A stretch of 36,676 nt of DNA from Cyclobacteriaceae bacterium (GTDB lineage: Bacteria; Bacteroidota; Bacteroidia; Cytophagales; Cyclobacteriaceae), in the NCBI GenBank assembly GCA_013140555.1, contig JABFSO010000143.1, forward strand, positions 1 to 36,676, given 5' to 3'. The notes under the pieces were generated by a model that was given only the letters and a program-made list of their open reading frames with translations, ran no database searches and had not been told where the DNA came from. The position numbers were made by a program, and so were the translations under genes. Positions 1 to 8,420 of this stretch are shown here, in pieces (positions within the stretch are counted from its first letter, which is position 1; each line of letters starts with the position of its first letter).

Positions 1-753
1 GTCAACACCATTCCAAGGCGCTGCTCCGTGTGTTTGTCTTCCGGTTACTTTGATACTGAGTTGATCCACTGCCGCCATCATTCCTTCCGGACGATAAGTA
101 AGTGTTCCAACGGGCGTGAGTGAACTAATATGCAATCCAAATACCGCGTCTACTTTTGGATTGTCCAGCGCTCCTTCTTTGATCATGAGTGCAGCACCAC
201 CCTCTTCACCGGGAGGCGCTCCTTCTTCTGCCGGTTGAAACAAAAACACAATGGTTCCCTTTAGGTCGGCTTTCATTTTCGTTAGGATTTCTGCAGCCCC
301 CATTAAGATGGCAATGTGTGTATCGTGGCCACAAGCGTGCATCACTCCTACCGATTGACCCAAGTATTCGCTTTTCTCTTTAGATGCAAATGGCAAACTA
401 TTTCGTTCTACTACAGGTAACCCGTCAATATCCGCTCGAAGCGCGATGGTTGGTCCGGGTTTGCCTGTGCGCAGAATCGCAACGGCACCGGTTTTCGCCA
501 CCGGATATTTTACTTCTAATCCAAGTGCCTTTAAATGTTCGGCAATCTTGGCTCCTGTTTTAAACTCGCGATTCGAAAGTTCCGGAAATTGATGGAAGTG
601 TCTTCTCCATTCAATTACCTTTTTCTCCATTTCAGTAGCTTGCTGATTGAGCTTCGCGATTACTTTAGGATTTGTTTGTGCCTGGCATAACGTAGATGCC
701 AGCATGGCGATAAGGACAAATGCACTTGTCCCTTTCCAGAATTTCATTGTCAT
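1..753 (-). CDS. M20-family amidohydrolase, partial (N-terminal part)
   Basis: This is a zinc-dependent M20 aminoacylase/amidohydrolase of the hippurate hydrolase, AbgB and IAA-amino acid hydrolase type. Such enzymes release an amino acid from an N-acyl or amide conjugate. The open frame reads from an ATG at 753 (a second in-frame ATG is at 747) and runs off the left edge, giving 251 codons. The N-terminus is a signal peptide ending near LASTLCQAQ, so the product is exported. Visible family motifs are the metal-binding GVMHACGHDTH, then FLFQPAEEGAPPGEEGG with the catalytic Glu pair, and GLHISSLTPVG. The C-terminal end of the enzyme lies outside the window, after the start of the dimerisation domain (TGRQTHGAAPWNGVD). 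Substrate cannot be told from sequence. The family call is secure. Confidence 0.9.
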   Translation of the reverse strand, partial: MTMKFWKGTSAFVLIAMLASTLCQAQTNPKVIAKLNQQATEMEKKVIEWRRHFHQFPELSNREFKTGAKIAEHLKALGLEVKYPVAKTGAVAILRTGKPGPTIALRADIDGLPVVERNSLPFASKEKSEYLGQSVGVMHACGHDTHIAILMGAAEILTKMKADLKGTIVFLFQPAEEGAPPGEEGGAALMIKEGALDNPKVDAVFGLHISSLTPVGTLTYRPEGMMAAVDQLSIKVTGRQTHGAAPWNGVD

Positions 754-829
754 AGATTTGTAGATTCGGTTGAACCCGAAAGTAAGAAAAGCGTAGAATA
801 TATTTTGTGATTATTACACCACGTAATTG

Positions 830-2005
830 CTATTCTACAAACAACACCAATCCCTTCAAATATTCTCCTTCCGGATGAAAGATTGAAACCGGATGATCGG
901 CCGGCTGTGAAAGATGATGCAATACTTTGATGGTCCTTCCTGCTTGAATCGCAGCTGAAACCACGGTGTCATAAAACAATTGTCTGTCTACAACCTGCGA
1001 GCACGAGAATGTGAAAATGATTCCCCCCGGTTGTATCATCTTCATGGCTTCAGCATTCAGTCGCTGGTAGCCTTTCATCGCCTGATGCTTGGCATCTTTG
1101 TGCTTGGCAAATGCGGGAGGATCGAGTATGATAAAATCATACACATCTTTTTTGTCTTTGAGAAAGTCGAACGTATCGCTGTCAAAGCTCTCATGTACTT
1201 GTGCATCAAAACCATTTAGCTCAATATTCTTGCGCGTCATCTGTACCGCCCGCTCCGATGAATCAACCGAGTGAACTAATTCCGCGCCTCCGGCTAATGC
1301 ATAAATTGAAAATCCTCCGGTATAACAAAAGGTGTTCAACACTTTTTTTCCTTTTGCCAATTCTCCTACCAGTTTTCTATTCTCTCGCTGATCCAAAAAG
1401 AATCCGGTCTTCTGCCCTTCTTCCCAATCTACCAAAAACTTATTACCATGCTCAAGCGCTACGTGCGGTGTTGCCGCCATCCCAAACAAATATTCATTCT
1501 CTGTTTTTGTAGGAAGCGTACCCTGACTTTTATAATAGACAGCTGTGATTGCTCCATCCATTACCTCCACCAGTGCATTGGCAATCATGGCGCGATCGGC
1601 ATGCATACCCGCAGAGTGTGCCTGCATTACGGCTACTGATTGGTAAATGTCTATAATCAAACCGGGTAAGCCATCGCCTTCGCCATGCACTAAGCGGTAC
1701 GAGTTTGTTCGATCAGAAATGACTTGTGTGGCCACTCGCTGCTGAAATGACTTGCTTAGTTTTTCATGAAAGACACGATCGGTCGGCTTAGTTGTAGAAA
1801 ATGTAATTGCCCGAACCGTGATGGTGCCTTTCTGATAGTGGCCGTGAGCCAGCGTTTTTTTTGAAGCATCGCGCACCTCAACCCAATCTCCATCCTTTGG
1901 AGTTCCTTCGGTGGATTGGATAGCACCGGAAAATATCCATGGGTGATAACGCCTGATGGAATGATCTCTTCCTTGCTTTAATGTAATAACTCCCCTTATC
2001 TCCAT
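830..2005 (-). CDS. Class I SAM-dependent rRNA (cytosine-C5)-methyltransferase, RlmI-like
   Basis: The 391-residue protein has the layout of the RlmI/YccW family. It has an N-terminal PUA RNA-binding domain (about residues 3-80), a linker subdomain, and a Rossmann methyltransferase domain from about residue 185. Visible motifs are the SAM-binding stretch KKVLNTFCYTGGFSIYALAGGAE, an acidic SVDSSERAV at the ribose-binding position, FIILDPPAFAKHK (motif IV), and FTFSCSQ. RlmI of E. coli methylates C1962 of 23S rRNA; the same role here is inferred from family and length. The ATG at 2005 is followed directly by the PUA fold. A possible -7 box (TAACTTTA, 2037-2044, minus strand) lies about 32 bases upstream. 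It follows the amidohydrolase on the same strand but has a 76-base gap, so it need not share its transcript. Confidence 0.88.
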   Translation of the reverse strand: MEIRGVITLKQGRDHSIRRYHPWIFSGAIQSTEGTPKDGDWVEVRDASKKTLAHGHYQKGTITVRAITFSTTKPTDRVFHEKLSKSFQQRVATQVISDRTNSYRLVHGEGDGLPGLIIDIYQSVAVMQAHSAGMHADRAMIANALVEVMDGAITAVYYKSQGTLPTKTENEYLFGMAATPHVALEHGNKFLVDWEEGQKTGFFLDQRENRKLVGELAKGKKVLNTFCYTGGFSIYALAGGAELVHSVDSSERAVQMTRKNIELNGFDAQVHESFDSDTFDFLKDKKDVYDFIILDPPAFAKHKDAKHQAMKGYQRLNAEAMKMIQPGGIIFTFSCSQVVDRQLFYDTVVSAAIQAGRTIKVLHHLSQPADHPVSIFHPEGEYLKGLVLFVE

Positions 2006-2251
2006 TTTTGTTTCGCTCTTGCCTCTTGACGAAAAGTAAAGTTAGTTAATATATTTGGCCTCCATTTTTTTACCTACGATTCGTGGTGAAAAAGTAGGAT
2101 TAAACTTTTTTAAAGTGCGGCACGTTGTTAGGATACCATCAAGAAAGGAGATTTCGGTTATGTAAAAAAATTTGAAATTCATTCAACTTTTTAATCGAGA
2201 GGATCATCTCTCTTCGCGGAAAAAATTTTCAATCTAAAATTCTACTTTACT
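2006..2251. other. Divergent intergenic region between the rRNA methyltransferase and htrA
   Basis: This 246-base AT-rich divergent spacer must hold the promoters of both flanking genes. A 5-bp inverted repeat GAGAG/CTCTC lies at 2197-2212, about 40 bases before the htrA start, and could be an operator or a leader hairpin. I see no perfect TAnnTTTG box for htrA. No small gene is supported. Confidence 0.4.
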
Positions 2252-3763
2252 ATGAAACGATTCAGTTCATTACTACTGGCTGCTGTTTTGGGTAGCTTCC
2301 TTACGTTGGCAGCCAACTACTGGCTCGGTAATCAATCCGGGCAAAATGTAAAAATAGAACACGTGAGCGGATTGCCCACTTCGCAGGTGGCTTATCGCAT
2401 GAATGAAAAGGGCGAAGCCGTTGCTTTGGACTTTGCGGGCACAGCCGAAAAAGTAACGCAAGCAGTGGTACACATCAAGTCATCACAAACTAGCAATGCC
2501 ATTGCCCGTGAGCGTGATGCCGATGATCCGTTCCGCTTTTTCTTCGGCCCCAATGGCCCCGCTGAAAGAGGCCCCTCACAAAGCACCGGCTCGGGTGTAA
2601 TCATCAATGCCGATGGCTACATTGTAACGAACAATCACGTTGTAAAAGATGCCGATGTGGTAGAGGTAACTCTCAGCGACAATCGCTCTTTTAAAGCGGA
2701 AGTAATCGGCACCGATCCTGACACCGATTTGGCTGTCATTAAAGTAAATCAAAAAGATTTGCCTTTTCTTTCGTTTGTTGATTCGGATAAATCACGCGTA
2801 GGCGAGTGGGTGTTGGCCGTTGGTAATCCGTTCAACCTGAATAGTACCGTCACAGCGGGAATCATCAGCGCTAAAGGAAGAAATATTAACATCATCAACT
2901 CAAATAATCCTGAAGTAAGAAACGGACAACAAGCCAGCAGCGCCATTGAGTCTTTCATTCAAACCGATGCTGCTATCAATCCTGGAAACAGCGGTGGTGC
3001 CTTAGTTAATTTGGATGGAGGGCTTTTGGGAATTAACACCGCCATTGCCAGCAACACAGGTTCATATGCCGGTTATGGTTTTGCCGTGCCTTCAAATATT
3101 GTGAGCAAAATTGTAGAAGACCTGCTGGCGTATGGCACCGTGCAGCGCGGATGGTTGGGTGTGCAAGTGGGCAATGTAAGCAGCGATCTAAAAAAAGAAT
3201 TTAACCTTTCGGTGAATGAAGGTGCTTATATCTCCGGTTTTGCCGAAGATGGCAAGAGTGCTGCTAAAGATGCCGGAGTAAAAGAAGGTGATGTGGTGGT
3301 GAAGATTGATGAAACACCTATCAAGTCGAGCACTGCGTTGATCGAATACATTGGCCGCAAAAGACCAGGTGATAAAATTTCGATGACGATCGACCGCAAA
3401 GGAAAAACGGTAGTCGTGCCGGTAGTGCTCAAAAACAAAGAAGGCAAAGTGGGCACCGTAAAGCGGGAAGAGAAAGAAGGCGTAGCTACACTCGGTCTGC
3501 AACTGGAAGACCTGGATAGCAAGGAGTTAAGCCGTCAGGACTTAGAAAATGGAGTGAAGGTAAAAGCGCTGGACAATGGCAAAGTGGAAAAATACACCGA
3601 CATGCGCGAAGGATTTATTATTACACGAATTGATAACGTAGTGGTAAAATCGGTGAACGATGTGAATGCTATCTTGAAAAAGAAAAAGTCGGGTGATTTG
3701 ATCACTTTTGAAGGTGTTTACCCTGACTATCCAAGGGAGTATATATATGCATTGAGAATGTAA
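2252..3763 (+). CDS. htrA: Do/DegP-family periplasmic serine protease (HtrA)
   Basis: The protein is an HtrA-type envelope protease/chaperone that degrades misfolded periplasmic proteins. Its 503 residues begin with an N-terminal hydrophobic segment (residues 5-22) that serves as a signal peptide or anchor. The trypsin-like domain follows with the full triad: His129 in TNNHVV, Asp159 in DPDTDLAVIK, and Ser247 in NPGNSGGA. A disordered loop (about 85-110) precedes the GSGVIIN start of the protease fold. Two PDZ domains follow, roughly 285-390 and 400-500; the first begins near RGWLGVQVG. Length and order match DegP/DegQ. The gene is first in a likely two-gene unit with the 57-residue ORF 17 bases downstream, and the unit ends at a strong terminator. 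Envelope-stress control is expected but not shown by a recognisable site. Confidence 0.95.
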   Translation: MKRFSSLLLAAVLGSFLTLAANYWLGNQSGQNVKIEHVSGLPTSQVAYRMNEKGEAVALDFAGTAEKVTQAVVHIKSSQTSNAIARERDADDPFRFFFGPNGPAERGPSQSTGSGVIINADGYIVTNNHVVKDADVVEVTLSDNRSFKAEVIGTDPDTDLAVIKVNQKDLPFLSFVDSDKSRVGEWVLAVGNPFNLNSTVTAGIISAKGRNINIINSNNPEVRNGQQASSAIESFIQTDAAINPGNSGGALVNLDGGLLGINTAIASNTGSYAGYGFAVPSNIVSKIVEDLLAYGTVQRGWLGVQVGNVSSDLKKEFNLSVNEGAYISGFAEDGKSAAKDAGVKEGDVVVKIDETPIKSSTALIEYIGRKRPGDKISMTIDRKGKTVVVPVVLKNKEGKVGTVKREEKEGVATLGLQLEDLDSKELSRQDLENGVKVKALDNGKVEKYTDMREGFIITRIDNVVVKSVNDVNAILKKKKSGDLITFEGVYPDYPREYIYALRM

Positions 3764-3780
3764 ACTAAACCAGCTTAATT

Positions 3781-3954
3781 ATGAGAAGGTTATTTAAGAA
3801 AGGCGAACGTGTTCGTAGTAAGATTGACGGAAAAGTGATGGAGGTGCTGAAGTACATTAAAAACAATTGGATTCAGGTAAAATCATACGACCTCGAATCG
3901 AAAGAGGTGCGAACGGCCAAGATCAAAGAAGACAAGCTGAGTAAGGCAGCATAA
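3781..3954 (+). CDS. Small basic protein of 57 residues, DUF2158/KOW-like
   Basis: This short ATG-to-TAA frame translates as MRRLFKKGERVRSK..., with GKVMEVLKYIKNNWIQVKSYD in the middle and KIKEDKLSKAA at the end. It starts 17 bases after the htrA stop and is followed 6 bases later by a rho-independent terminator, so it is very probably co-transcribed with the protease. The pattern of an early GE-x-V turn, a G-K-V-M-x-V strand, an aromatic strand and a KxDKL end resembles small SH3-like barrels such as DUF2158 (YodC-like) or KOW modules that assess nucleic acid or protein. That assignment is inference from pattern only. It is likely cytoplasmic, with no signal peptide or membrane segment. Its function is unknown. 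Confidence 0.72.
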   Translation: MRRLFKKGERVRSKIDGKVMEVLKYIKNNWIQVKSYDLESKEVRTAKIKEDKLSKAA

Positions 3955-3960
3955 AAAAAG

Positions 3961-3987
3961 AGCCTCGCAGAAATGCGGGGCTTTTTT
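3961..3987 (+). terminator. Rho-independent terminator after the htrA unit
   Basis: A 9-bp stem (AGCCTCGCA paired with TGCGGGGCT, one G-T wobble) closes a GAAA tetraloop and is followed directly by six T residues. It lies right after the stop of the 57-residue gene and before the ispH promoter. Confidence 0.9.
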
Positions 3988-4009
3988 ATGAACACCCATC
4001 CAAACAAAC

Positions 4010-4017
4010 TACTTTTG
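4010..4017 (+). promoter_or_regulatory. Bacteroidota -7 promoter box for ispH
   Basis: TACTTTTG matches the Bacteroidota sigma-factor -7 consensus TAnnTTTG exactly. It lies between the upstream terminator and the ispH reading frame. A -33 partner is weak (TTTA at 3985-3988, 21-base spacer). Transcription would start near 4021-4025, which leaves only about 20 bases of leader before the proposed ATC start at 4043 and puts the out-of-register ATG at 4019 outside the message. Confidence 0.55.
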
Positions 4018-4042
4018 AATGTTGTTTTAAAGCTAAACAGTT

Positions 4043-5260
4043 ATCAAAAAGTTCGACATACCCGCCTATTACCGCTCTTCCATCACCGGAAGGGTAAAAG
4101 AAGCACGCAGAAAAAGTGATCTGCGTAAGCAAGATTTTTCTCCTGCTGTTTTAGATTTTGGCTCCGTTCAATTTTTTATCGCGCGCCATTTTGGTTTTTG
4201 TTATGGCGTTGAAAATGCTATTGAAATCAGCTATCGCGCGCTCGAAGAAAATCCGAATAAGAATGTGTATCTGCTTAGTCAGATGATCCACAATCAGGAA
4301 GTAAACCGCGACTTACAAAGCCGGGGCATTCGTTTCATTATGGATACCGATGGCTCTCACTTTATTCCTTGGGACGATGTGCATGCCGGGGATGTAGTGA
4401 TTATCCCAGCTTTTGGAACAACCTTGGAAATTGAAAAATTGCTGATCGATAAAGGCGTAGATGTACAGAAATACAACACGACTTGTCCTTTCGTAGAGAA
4501 GGTGTGGAATCGGGCGGAAAAATTAGGTCAGGAAAATTATACGGTTATCATTCACGGAAAACCCAAGCACGAAGAAACACGCGCTACTTTTTCGCACAGT
4601 GCCGGCCAAGGCCACTCGGTGATTGTGCGCGACATGGACGATGCCATTCGCCTAAGCAATTACATTACCGGCAGTAAAACACACGAAGAGTTTTTTGAAG
4701 AGTTCAAAGGAAAGTTTTCCCTTGGGTTTGATCCAACTCTTCATCTGCAGCGTGTTGGTGTAGTCAATCAAACGACCATGCTCGCCACCGAAACGCAAGC
4801 CATTGCCGATTTCTTCAAACAAGTTATGATCACCCGCTATGGCGAAAGCGAAATCAAAAATCATTTTGCCGACACCCGCGATACCCTCTGCTACGCTACC
4901 AACGACAATCAGGATGCTACTTACGAATTGCTGAAGACCGATGCTGATCTGGCCATTGTTGTGGGTGGTTACAACAGTTCGAACACTTCGCATATTGTAG
5001 AATTGTGCGAGCGGCAATTCAAAACGTATTTCATTCATTCGGCTGACGAAATAAAGTCTCGAGAAGAAATTCAACATTTCAATTACGCACGGAAAGAGCT
5101 CCTTACATCTTATCAATTTCTTCCGGAGAAATCACCCGTGAAAATCATTTTAACCAGTGGCGCCTCATGTCCTGATACTTTGGTTGATCAAGTGATGCTG
5201 AAGTTGGTGAGTTATTTTGATCAGGCGAAAAGTGTGGAAGATGTGTTGGCGCAATACTAA
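4043..5260 (+). CDS. ispH: 4-hydroxy-3-methylbut-2-enyl diphosphate reductase (IspH/LytB), apparent ATC start
   Basis: IspH is the [4Fe-4S] reductase that makes IPP and DMAPP in the last step of the MEP pathway. This is the long form (405 residues) as in Bacteroidota, cyanobacteria and plants. The three cluster cysteines are Cys53 (HFGFCYGV), Cys148 (NTTCPFV) and Cys376 (GASCPD). The first canonical in-frame start is a GTG at 4265, which would remove 74 residues including Cys53 and cannot be right. Upstream of that, the frame encodes the conserved KKFDIPAYYRSS block back to 4046, and TAA stops lie in frame at 4028 and 4034. No ATG, GTG or TTG lies between. ATC at 4043, read as fMet, gives MKKFDIP and is one base from ATG. 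The stop overlaps the next gene's ATG (TAATG). Confidence 0.88.
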   Translation: MKKFDIPAYYRSSITGRVKEARRKSDLRKQDFSPAVLDFGSVQFFIARHFGFCYGVENAIEISYRALEENPNKNVYLLSQMIHNQEVNRDLQSRGIRFIMDTDGSHFIPWDDVHAGDVVIIPAFGTTLEIEKLLIDKGVDVQKYNTTCPFVEKVWNRAEKLGQENYTVIIHGKPKHEETRATFSHSAGQGHSVIVRDMDDAIRLSNYITGSKTHEEFFEEFKGKFSLGFDPTLHLQRVGVVNQTTMLATETQAIADFFKQVMITRYGESEIKNHFADTRDTLCYATNDNQDATYELLKTDADLAIVVGGYNSSNTSHIVELCERQFKTYFIHSADEIKSREEIQHFNYARKELLTSYQFLPEKSPVKIILTSGASCPDTLVDQVMLKLVSYFDQAKSVEDVLAQY

Positions 5261-7278
5261 TGCGTTGGCTCGGATTATTTTGCCTCTCACTTAGCGGATG
5301 GACTGCTTTCTCTCAATCATCTGATTCCACTCGTGTTCTTTCGGAAGTGATTGTTAAAAGTTATGCCTCCAATAAGTCAGTCTTGCTAGTTCCCGCTGCT
5401 ATTGCTGTTGTGGACAGTGTTCAACTTCAGCGGTTCAACAACCAATCATTGGTGAGTGCTTTCAACACGATTGCCGGTGTGCGCATGGAAGAACGTTCGC
5501 CTGGCAGTTACCGGATCGCTATTCGCGGAAGCTCACTGCGCGCACCCTTCGGCATTCGCAATGTAAAATTTTATTGGAATGGATTGCCACTCACGGATGG
5601 TGGTGGCAACACCTATCTGAATTTGTTGGACAATGCATCGGTAGAAAAAATAGAAATTTTAAAAGGCCCATCCGGCAGTTTGTATGGAGCCGGCACAGGC
5701 GGTGTGATTTTATTAAATGGCTGGTCGGGAAAAGGAAATCAAATTTCGATTCGATCAACCAGCGGAAGTTATGGCCTGTTCAACTTGCAGGCGGTGGCAC
5801 AAGGCTCTATCGACAAAACCAAAGTTGCTTTTACTTTTGCGCACCAACAGAGTGAAGGCTACCGTCAAAACAGCAGCACCAACCGCGATGCGTTTTCATT
5901 GCAACTACAACATGCTATTGGAAATCGCGGAGTGCTTTCGTCTAGTCTGTTTTACACCGATTTGTTTTATCAAACTCCGGGCGGCCTTACGCAAGCGCAA
6001 TACGAAGCCAATCCCGCGCAAGCGCGAGTTGATGCTGCCAGTAAAAAAGCAGCTGTCTACAACAAAACTTTTTTTGGCGGTCTATCTTATGATCATCAAT
6101 GGAATGATCAGTGGTCAATTCAGGTTGGAGCTTATGGATCTGTTACGGATTTTGTAAATCCCACTTTTCTAAATTATGAAAAGCGAAAAGAAGAGAACGC
6201 GGGAGGTCGCGTGGAAACTCATTACAGTTTCAGCACCGGTTCCATCAAAGGTAAATTGACAATTGGCGGAGAGGCACAATTTTTCCACTCGCCCATTCGC
6301 AATTATGATAATGTGCAAGGCAACACCGGCAACTTACAAGCCGAAGATGAAATTGATTCGCGGTTATTGATTGGCTTTAGTCAAGTAGAAGTAGACCTGC
6401 CTAAAAATTATTCGATTACTGTTGGCTCGAGCTACACTTTCATCGATTACAAATTCAATCGACTTTCAACTCAGCCAAACATTCGTCAACAACGAGGATT
6501 TACTCCTTCATTTTCACCTCGTGTCGCAATCTTAAAAAAATGGAGTAAAAATTTATCGGTTTATGGTTCTATCAGCAAAGGTTTTTCTCCTCCAACTGCA
6601 GCCGAAGTTCGACCCTCTACTAGTAGCTTCAACGACTCGCTTCAGGCAGAAACCGGATTGAATTATGAGGTAGGCGTAAAAGGAAGTTCAGGTCGCTTTT
6701 CGTACGAAGTAGCGCTCTACTACTTTGCGCTCGATCAAACTATTGTTGTGCAGCGACTCAACAATGCTGATTACTTTATTAACTCAGGCAACACCGATCA
6801 AAAAGGAGCGGAGGTTACACTTGCGTGGACTCCATTCACGAATCGCCAATCCATACTTCGCTCCATGAAATGGTGGAGCAGTTTTACCTGGAATGAATAT
6901 CGATTTGGGCGTTACAATAAAAACGGTGTCGATTTTTCCGGAAAACAATTAACCGGGGTTCCCCCTACTATTTTCTTCGGAGGTGTTGATTTGGGGCTCG
7001 GAAAATCTTTCACTTTCCATAGTACCATTCACCACACCGATCGTATTCCACTCAACGATTCCAACGTAACCTATGCTTCCGACTATCTGTTGCTTGGTGC
7101 AAAACTAAATTTTACTCTACAGTTTCGCGGCAAGCAACGCATCAGCATTTGGGTGGGTGCCGATAACTTGCTCGATCAAACGTATAGTTTAGGAAATGAT
7201 TTGAACGCAGCCGGAAATCGATTTTTCAATGCCGCTGCTAAGCGCAATTATTTTGTCGGATTATCTTTTTCCCTTTGA
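5260..7278 (+). CDS. TonB-dependent outer-membrane receptor
   Basis: This 672-residue protein is a compact TonB-dependent receptor, the size of siderophore or cobalamin receptors and not of SusC-type glycan receptors. It has a signal peptide (residues 1-18, ending TAFSQS) and a plug domain (about 35-145) with VPAAIAVVDSVQL, IRGSSLR and VEKIEILKGPSGSLYGAGTGG. A 22-strand barrel follows and ends in a terminal aromatic strand, FVGLSFSL. The carboxypeptidase-like extension common in Bacteroidota is absent. The N-terminal SEVIVKSYASNKSV stretch is a plausible TonB box region. The start ATG overlaps the ispH stop by one base, so the two are translationally coupled. The 3' end overlaps the convergent YpdA gene by 18 bases. 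The ligand is not known. Confidence 0.92.
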   Translation: MRWLGLFCLSLSGWTAFSQSSDSTRVLSEVIVKSYASNKSVLLVPAAIAVVDSVQLQRFNNQSLVSAFNTIAGVRMEERSPGSYRIAIRGSSLRAPFGIRNVKFYWNGLPLTDGGGNTYLNLLDNASVEKIEILKGPSGSLYGAGTGGVILLNGWSGKGNQISIRSTSGSYGLFNLQAVAQGSIDKTKVAFTFAHQQSEGYRQNSSTNRDAFSLQLQHAIGNRGVLSSSLFYTDLFYQTPGGLTQAQYEANPAQARVDAASKKAAVYNKTFFGGLSYDHQWNDQWSIQVGAYGSVTDFVNPTFLNYEKRKEENAGGRVETHYSFSTGSIKGKLTIGGEAQFFHSPIRNYDNVQGNTGNLQAEDEIDSRLLIGFSQVEVDLPKNYSITVGSSYTFIDYKFNRLSTQPNIRQQRGFTPSFSPRVAILKKWSKNLSVYGSISKGFSPPTAAEVRPSTSSFNDSLQAETGLNYEVGVKGSSGRFSYEVALYYFALDQTIVVQRLNNADYFINSGNTDQKGAEVTLAWTPFTNRQSILRSMKWWSSFTWNEYRFGRYNKNGVDFSGKQLTGVPPTIFFGGVDLGLGKSFTFHSTIHHTDRIPLNDSNVTYASDYLLLGAKLNFTLQFRGKQRISIWVGADNLLDQTYSLGNDLNAAGNRFFNAAAKRNYFVGLSFSL

Positions 7279-8244
7279 GTCTTGCTCAATAATATGATGA
7301 ATGATCATCTCCGCATGTACGCGTGAGTTTTCAATAAACCATTTGTTTGTTTTGAGTCCTCCACAAACTACCCCGGCCAAATACATACCAGGCACATTGC
7401 ACTCCATGGTCTGCTCGTTGTAGATGGGTGTGTGGTGTTCATCGTTTGCAAATTGCACTCCGGCCGTTTTCATAAAATCGAATGGCGGTTGGTAGCCCGT
7501 CATCGCTAACACAAAATCATTTTCAATTACTACATTTCCGTTGGGTGTTTTTATTTCCACTTGCGTGGGAAGGATGCGCACTACTTCCGAACTGAAGTGT
7601 GCCTTAATCGACCCTTCTTTGATTCGGTTTTCAATATCGGGGCGCGCCCAATACTTTACATTTTCTCCAATGGAAGGCTCACGAATTACCATCGTTACAT
7701 CCGCACCTTTGCGCCAGGTTTCGAGCGCTACATCTACGGCCGAGTTGGCTGATCCGATAACAACAATTTTCTGTGCAAAGTAAGGATGAGGTTCATCATA
7801 ATAATGCTTCACTTTCGGAAGATCTTCGCCCGGAACATTCAACAAAAAAGGAAGATCATAAAATCCCAAAGCCAAAATGACTTTGCGAGCGTGGTAATGA
7901 TTTTTAGACGTAACGATTTTGAATGCATTGTCTTCTTTGTTGATGTGTTCTACTTTTTCGTAGAGTTGTACATTTAGTTTCCAGCTTGTGCAAACACGTC
8001 TGTAATATTCGAGTGCTTCTGATCGAGTGGGTTTGGCATTGTTTGAAATAAAGGGCACCTCACCGATTTCGAGTTTTTCGGAAGTGGAGAAAAATGTCAT
8101 GTTGTTGGGATAATGATACAGCGAGTTTACCAGCACGCCTTTATCAATTATCGCGTAGCATAGTCCGGCTTTCTTTGCTTCAATACCACAGGCCAAACCG
8201 ATGGGGCCAGCACCAATGATTAGTACGTCTATCATGTCTTTCAT
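7261..8244 (-). CDS. YpdA-family FAD/NAD(P)-dependent bacillithiol disulfide reductase
   Basis: The 327-residue flavoprotein has two dinucleotide-binding folds: the FAD motif VLIIGAGPIGLACG at residues 6-19 and the NAD(P) motif VVIGSANSAVDVALE near residue 158. The thioredoxin-reductase CxxC is missing. NMTFFSTSEKLEIGEVPF near residue 48 is characteristic of YpdA (Bdr). In Firmicutes, YpdA reduces bacillithiol disulfide with NADPH. Many Cytophagales make bacillithiol, so that role fits here but is inferred. Translation could also begin at Met4 (MIDVLIIG). The gene is convergent with the TonB receptor and divergent from the type IX secreted protein; it stands alone. Confidence 0.85.
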   Translation of the reverse strand: MKDMIDVLIIGAGPIGLACGIEAKKAGLCYAIIDKGVLVNSLYHYPNNMTFFSTSEKLEIGEVPFISNNAKPTRSEALEYYRRVCTSWKLNVQLYEKVEHINKEDNAFKIVTSKNHYHARKVILALGFYDLPFLLNVPGEDLPKVKHYYDEPHPYFAQKIVVIGSANSAVDVALETWRKGADVTMVIREPSIGENVKYWARPDIENRIKEGSIKAHFSSEVVRILPTQVEIKTPNGNVVIENDFVLAMTGYQPPFDFMKTAGVQFANDEHHTPIYNEQTMECNVPGMYLAGVVCGGLKTNKWFIENSRVHAEMIIHHIIEQDSKGKR

Positions 8245-8366
8245 TTCCGGAATTGATTTTTGTTAAACGATTTTCTCTTTACGCTATACTATATGTAAAC
8301 AATATCTAATTGCAAACGATCGCATTTTTTACGAACACGTTTCGTCACTTTTTCGATCATTCTAGG

Positions 8367-8396
8367 TTTAAAGAATTTGTTTTGAACGTACCTTTG
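8367..8396 (+). promoter_or_regulatory. Promoter for the type IX secreted protein
   Basis: TACCTTTG at 8389-8396 is an exact match to the Bacteroidota -7 box TAnnTTTG and sits 24 bases before the ATG at 8421. An imperfect -33 element (TTTA, 8367-8370) is 18 bases upstream of it. Confidence 0.5.
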
Positions 8397-8420
8397 TTAA
8401 TTAATCCCCTGTGATTTACC

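Noticed and set aside
793-838. GTAGAATA/TATTCTAC inverted repeat as terminator of the rRNA methyltransferase gene
   Set aside because: The arms are separated by 30 bases, the stem is AT-rich and no T-run follows; it is probably chance.
4019-4030. ATG at 4019 as the ispH start
   Set aside because: It is in frame, but TAA stops at 4028 and 4034 close it after three codons.
4652-5116. 154-residue frame antisense to ispH
   Set aside because: The sense strand encodes conserved IspH sequence including the second half of the catalytic domain; the antisense has no family features.
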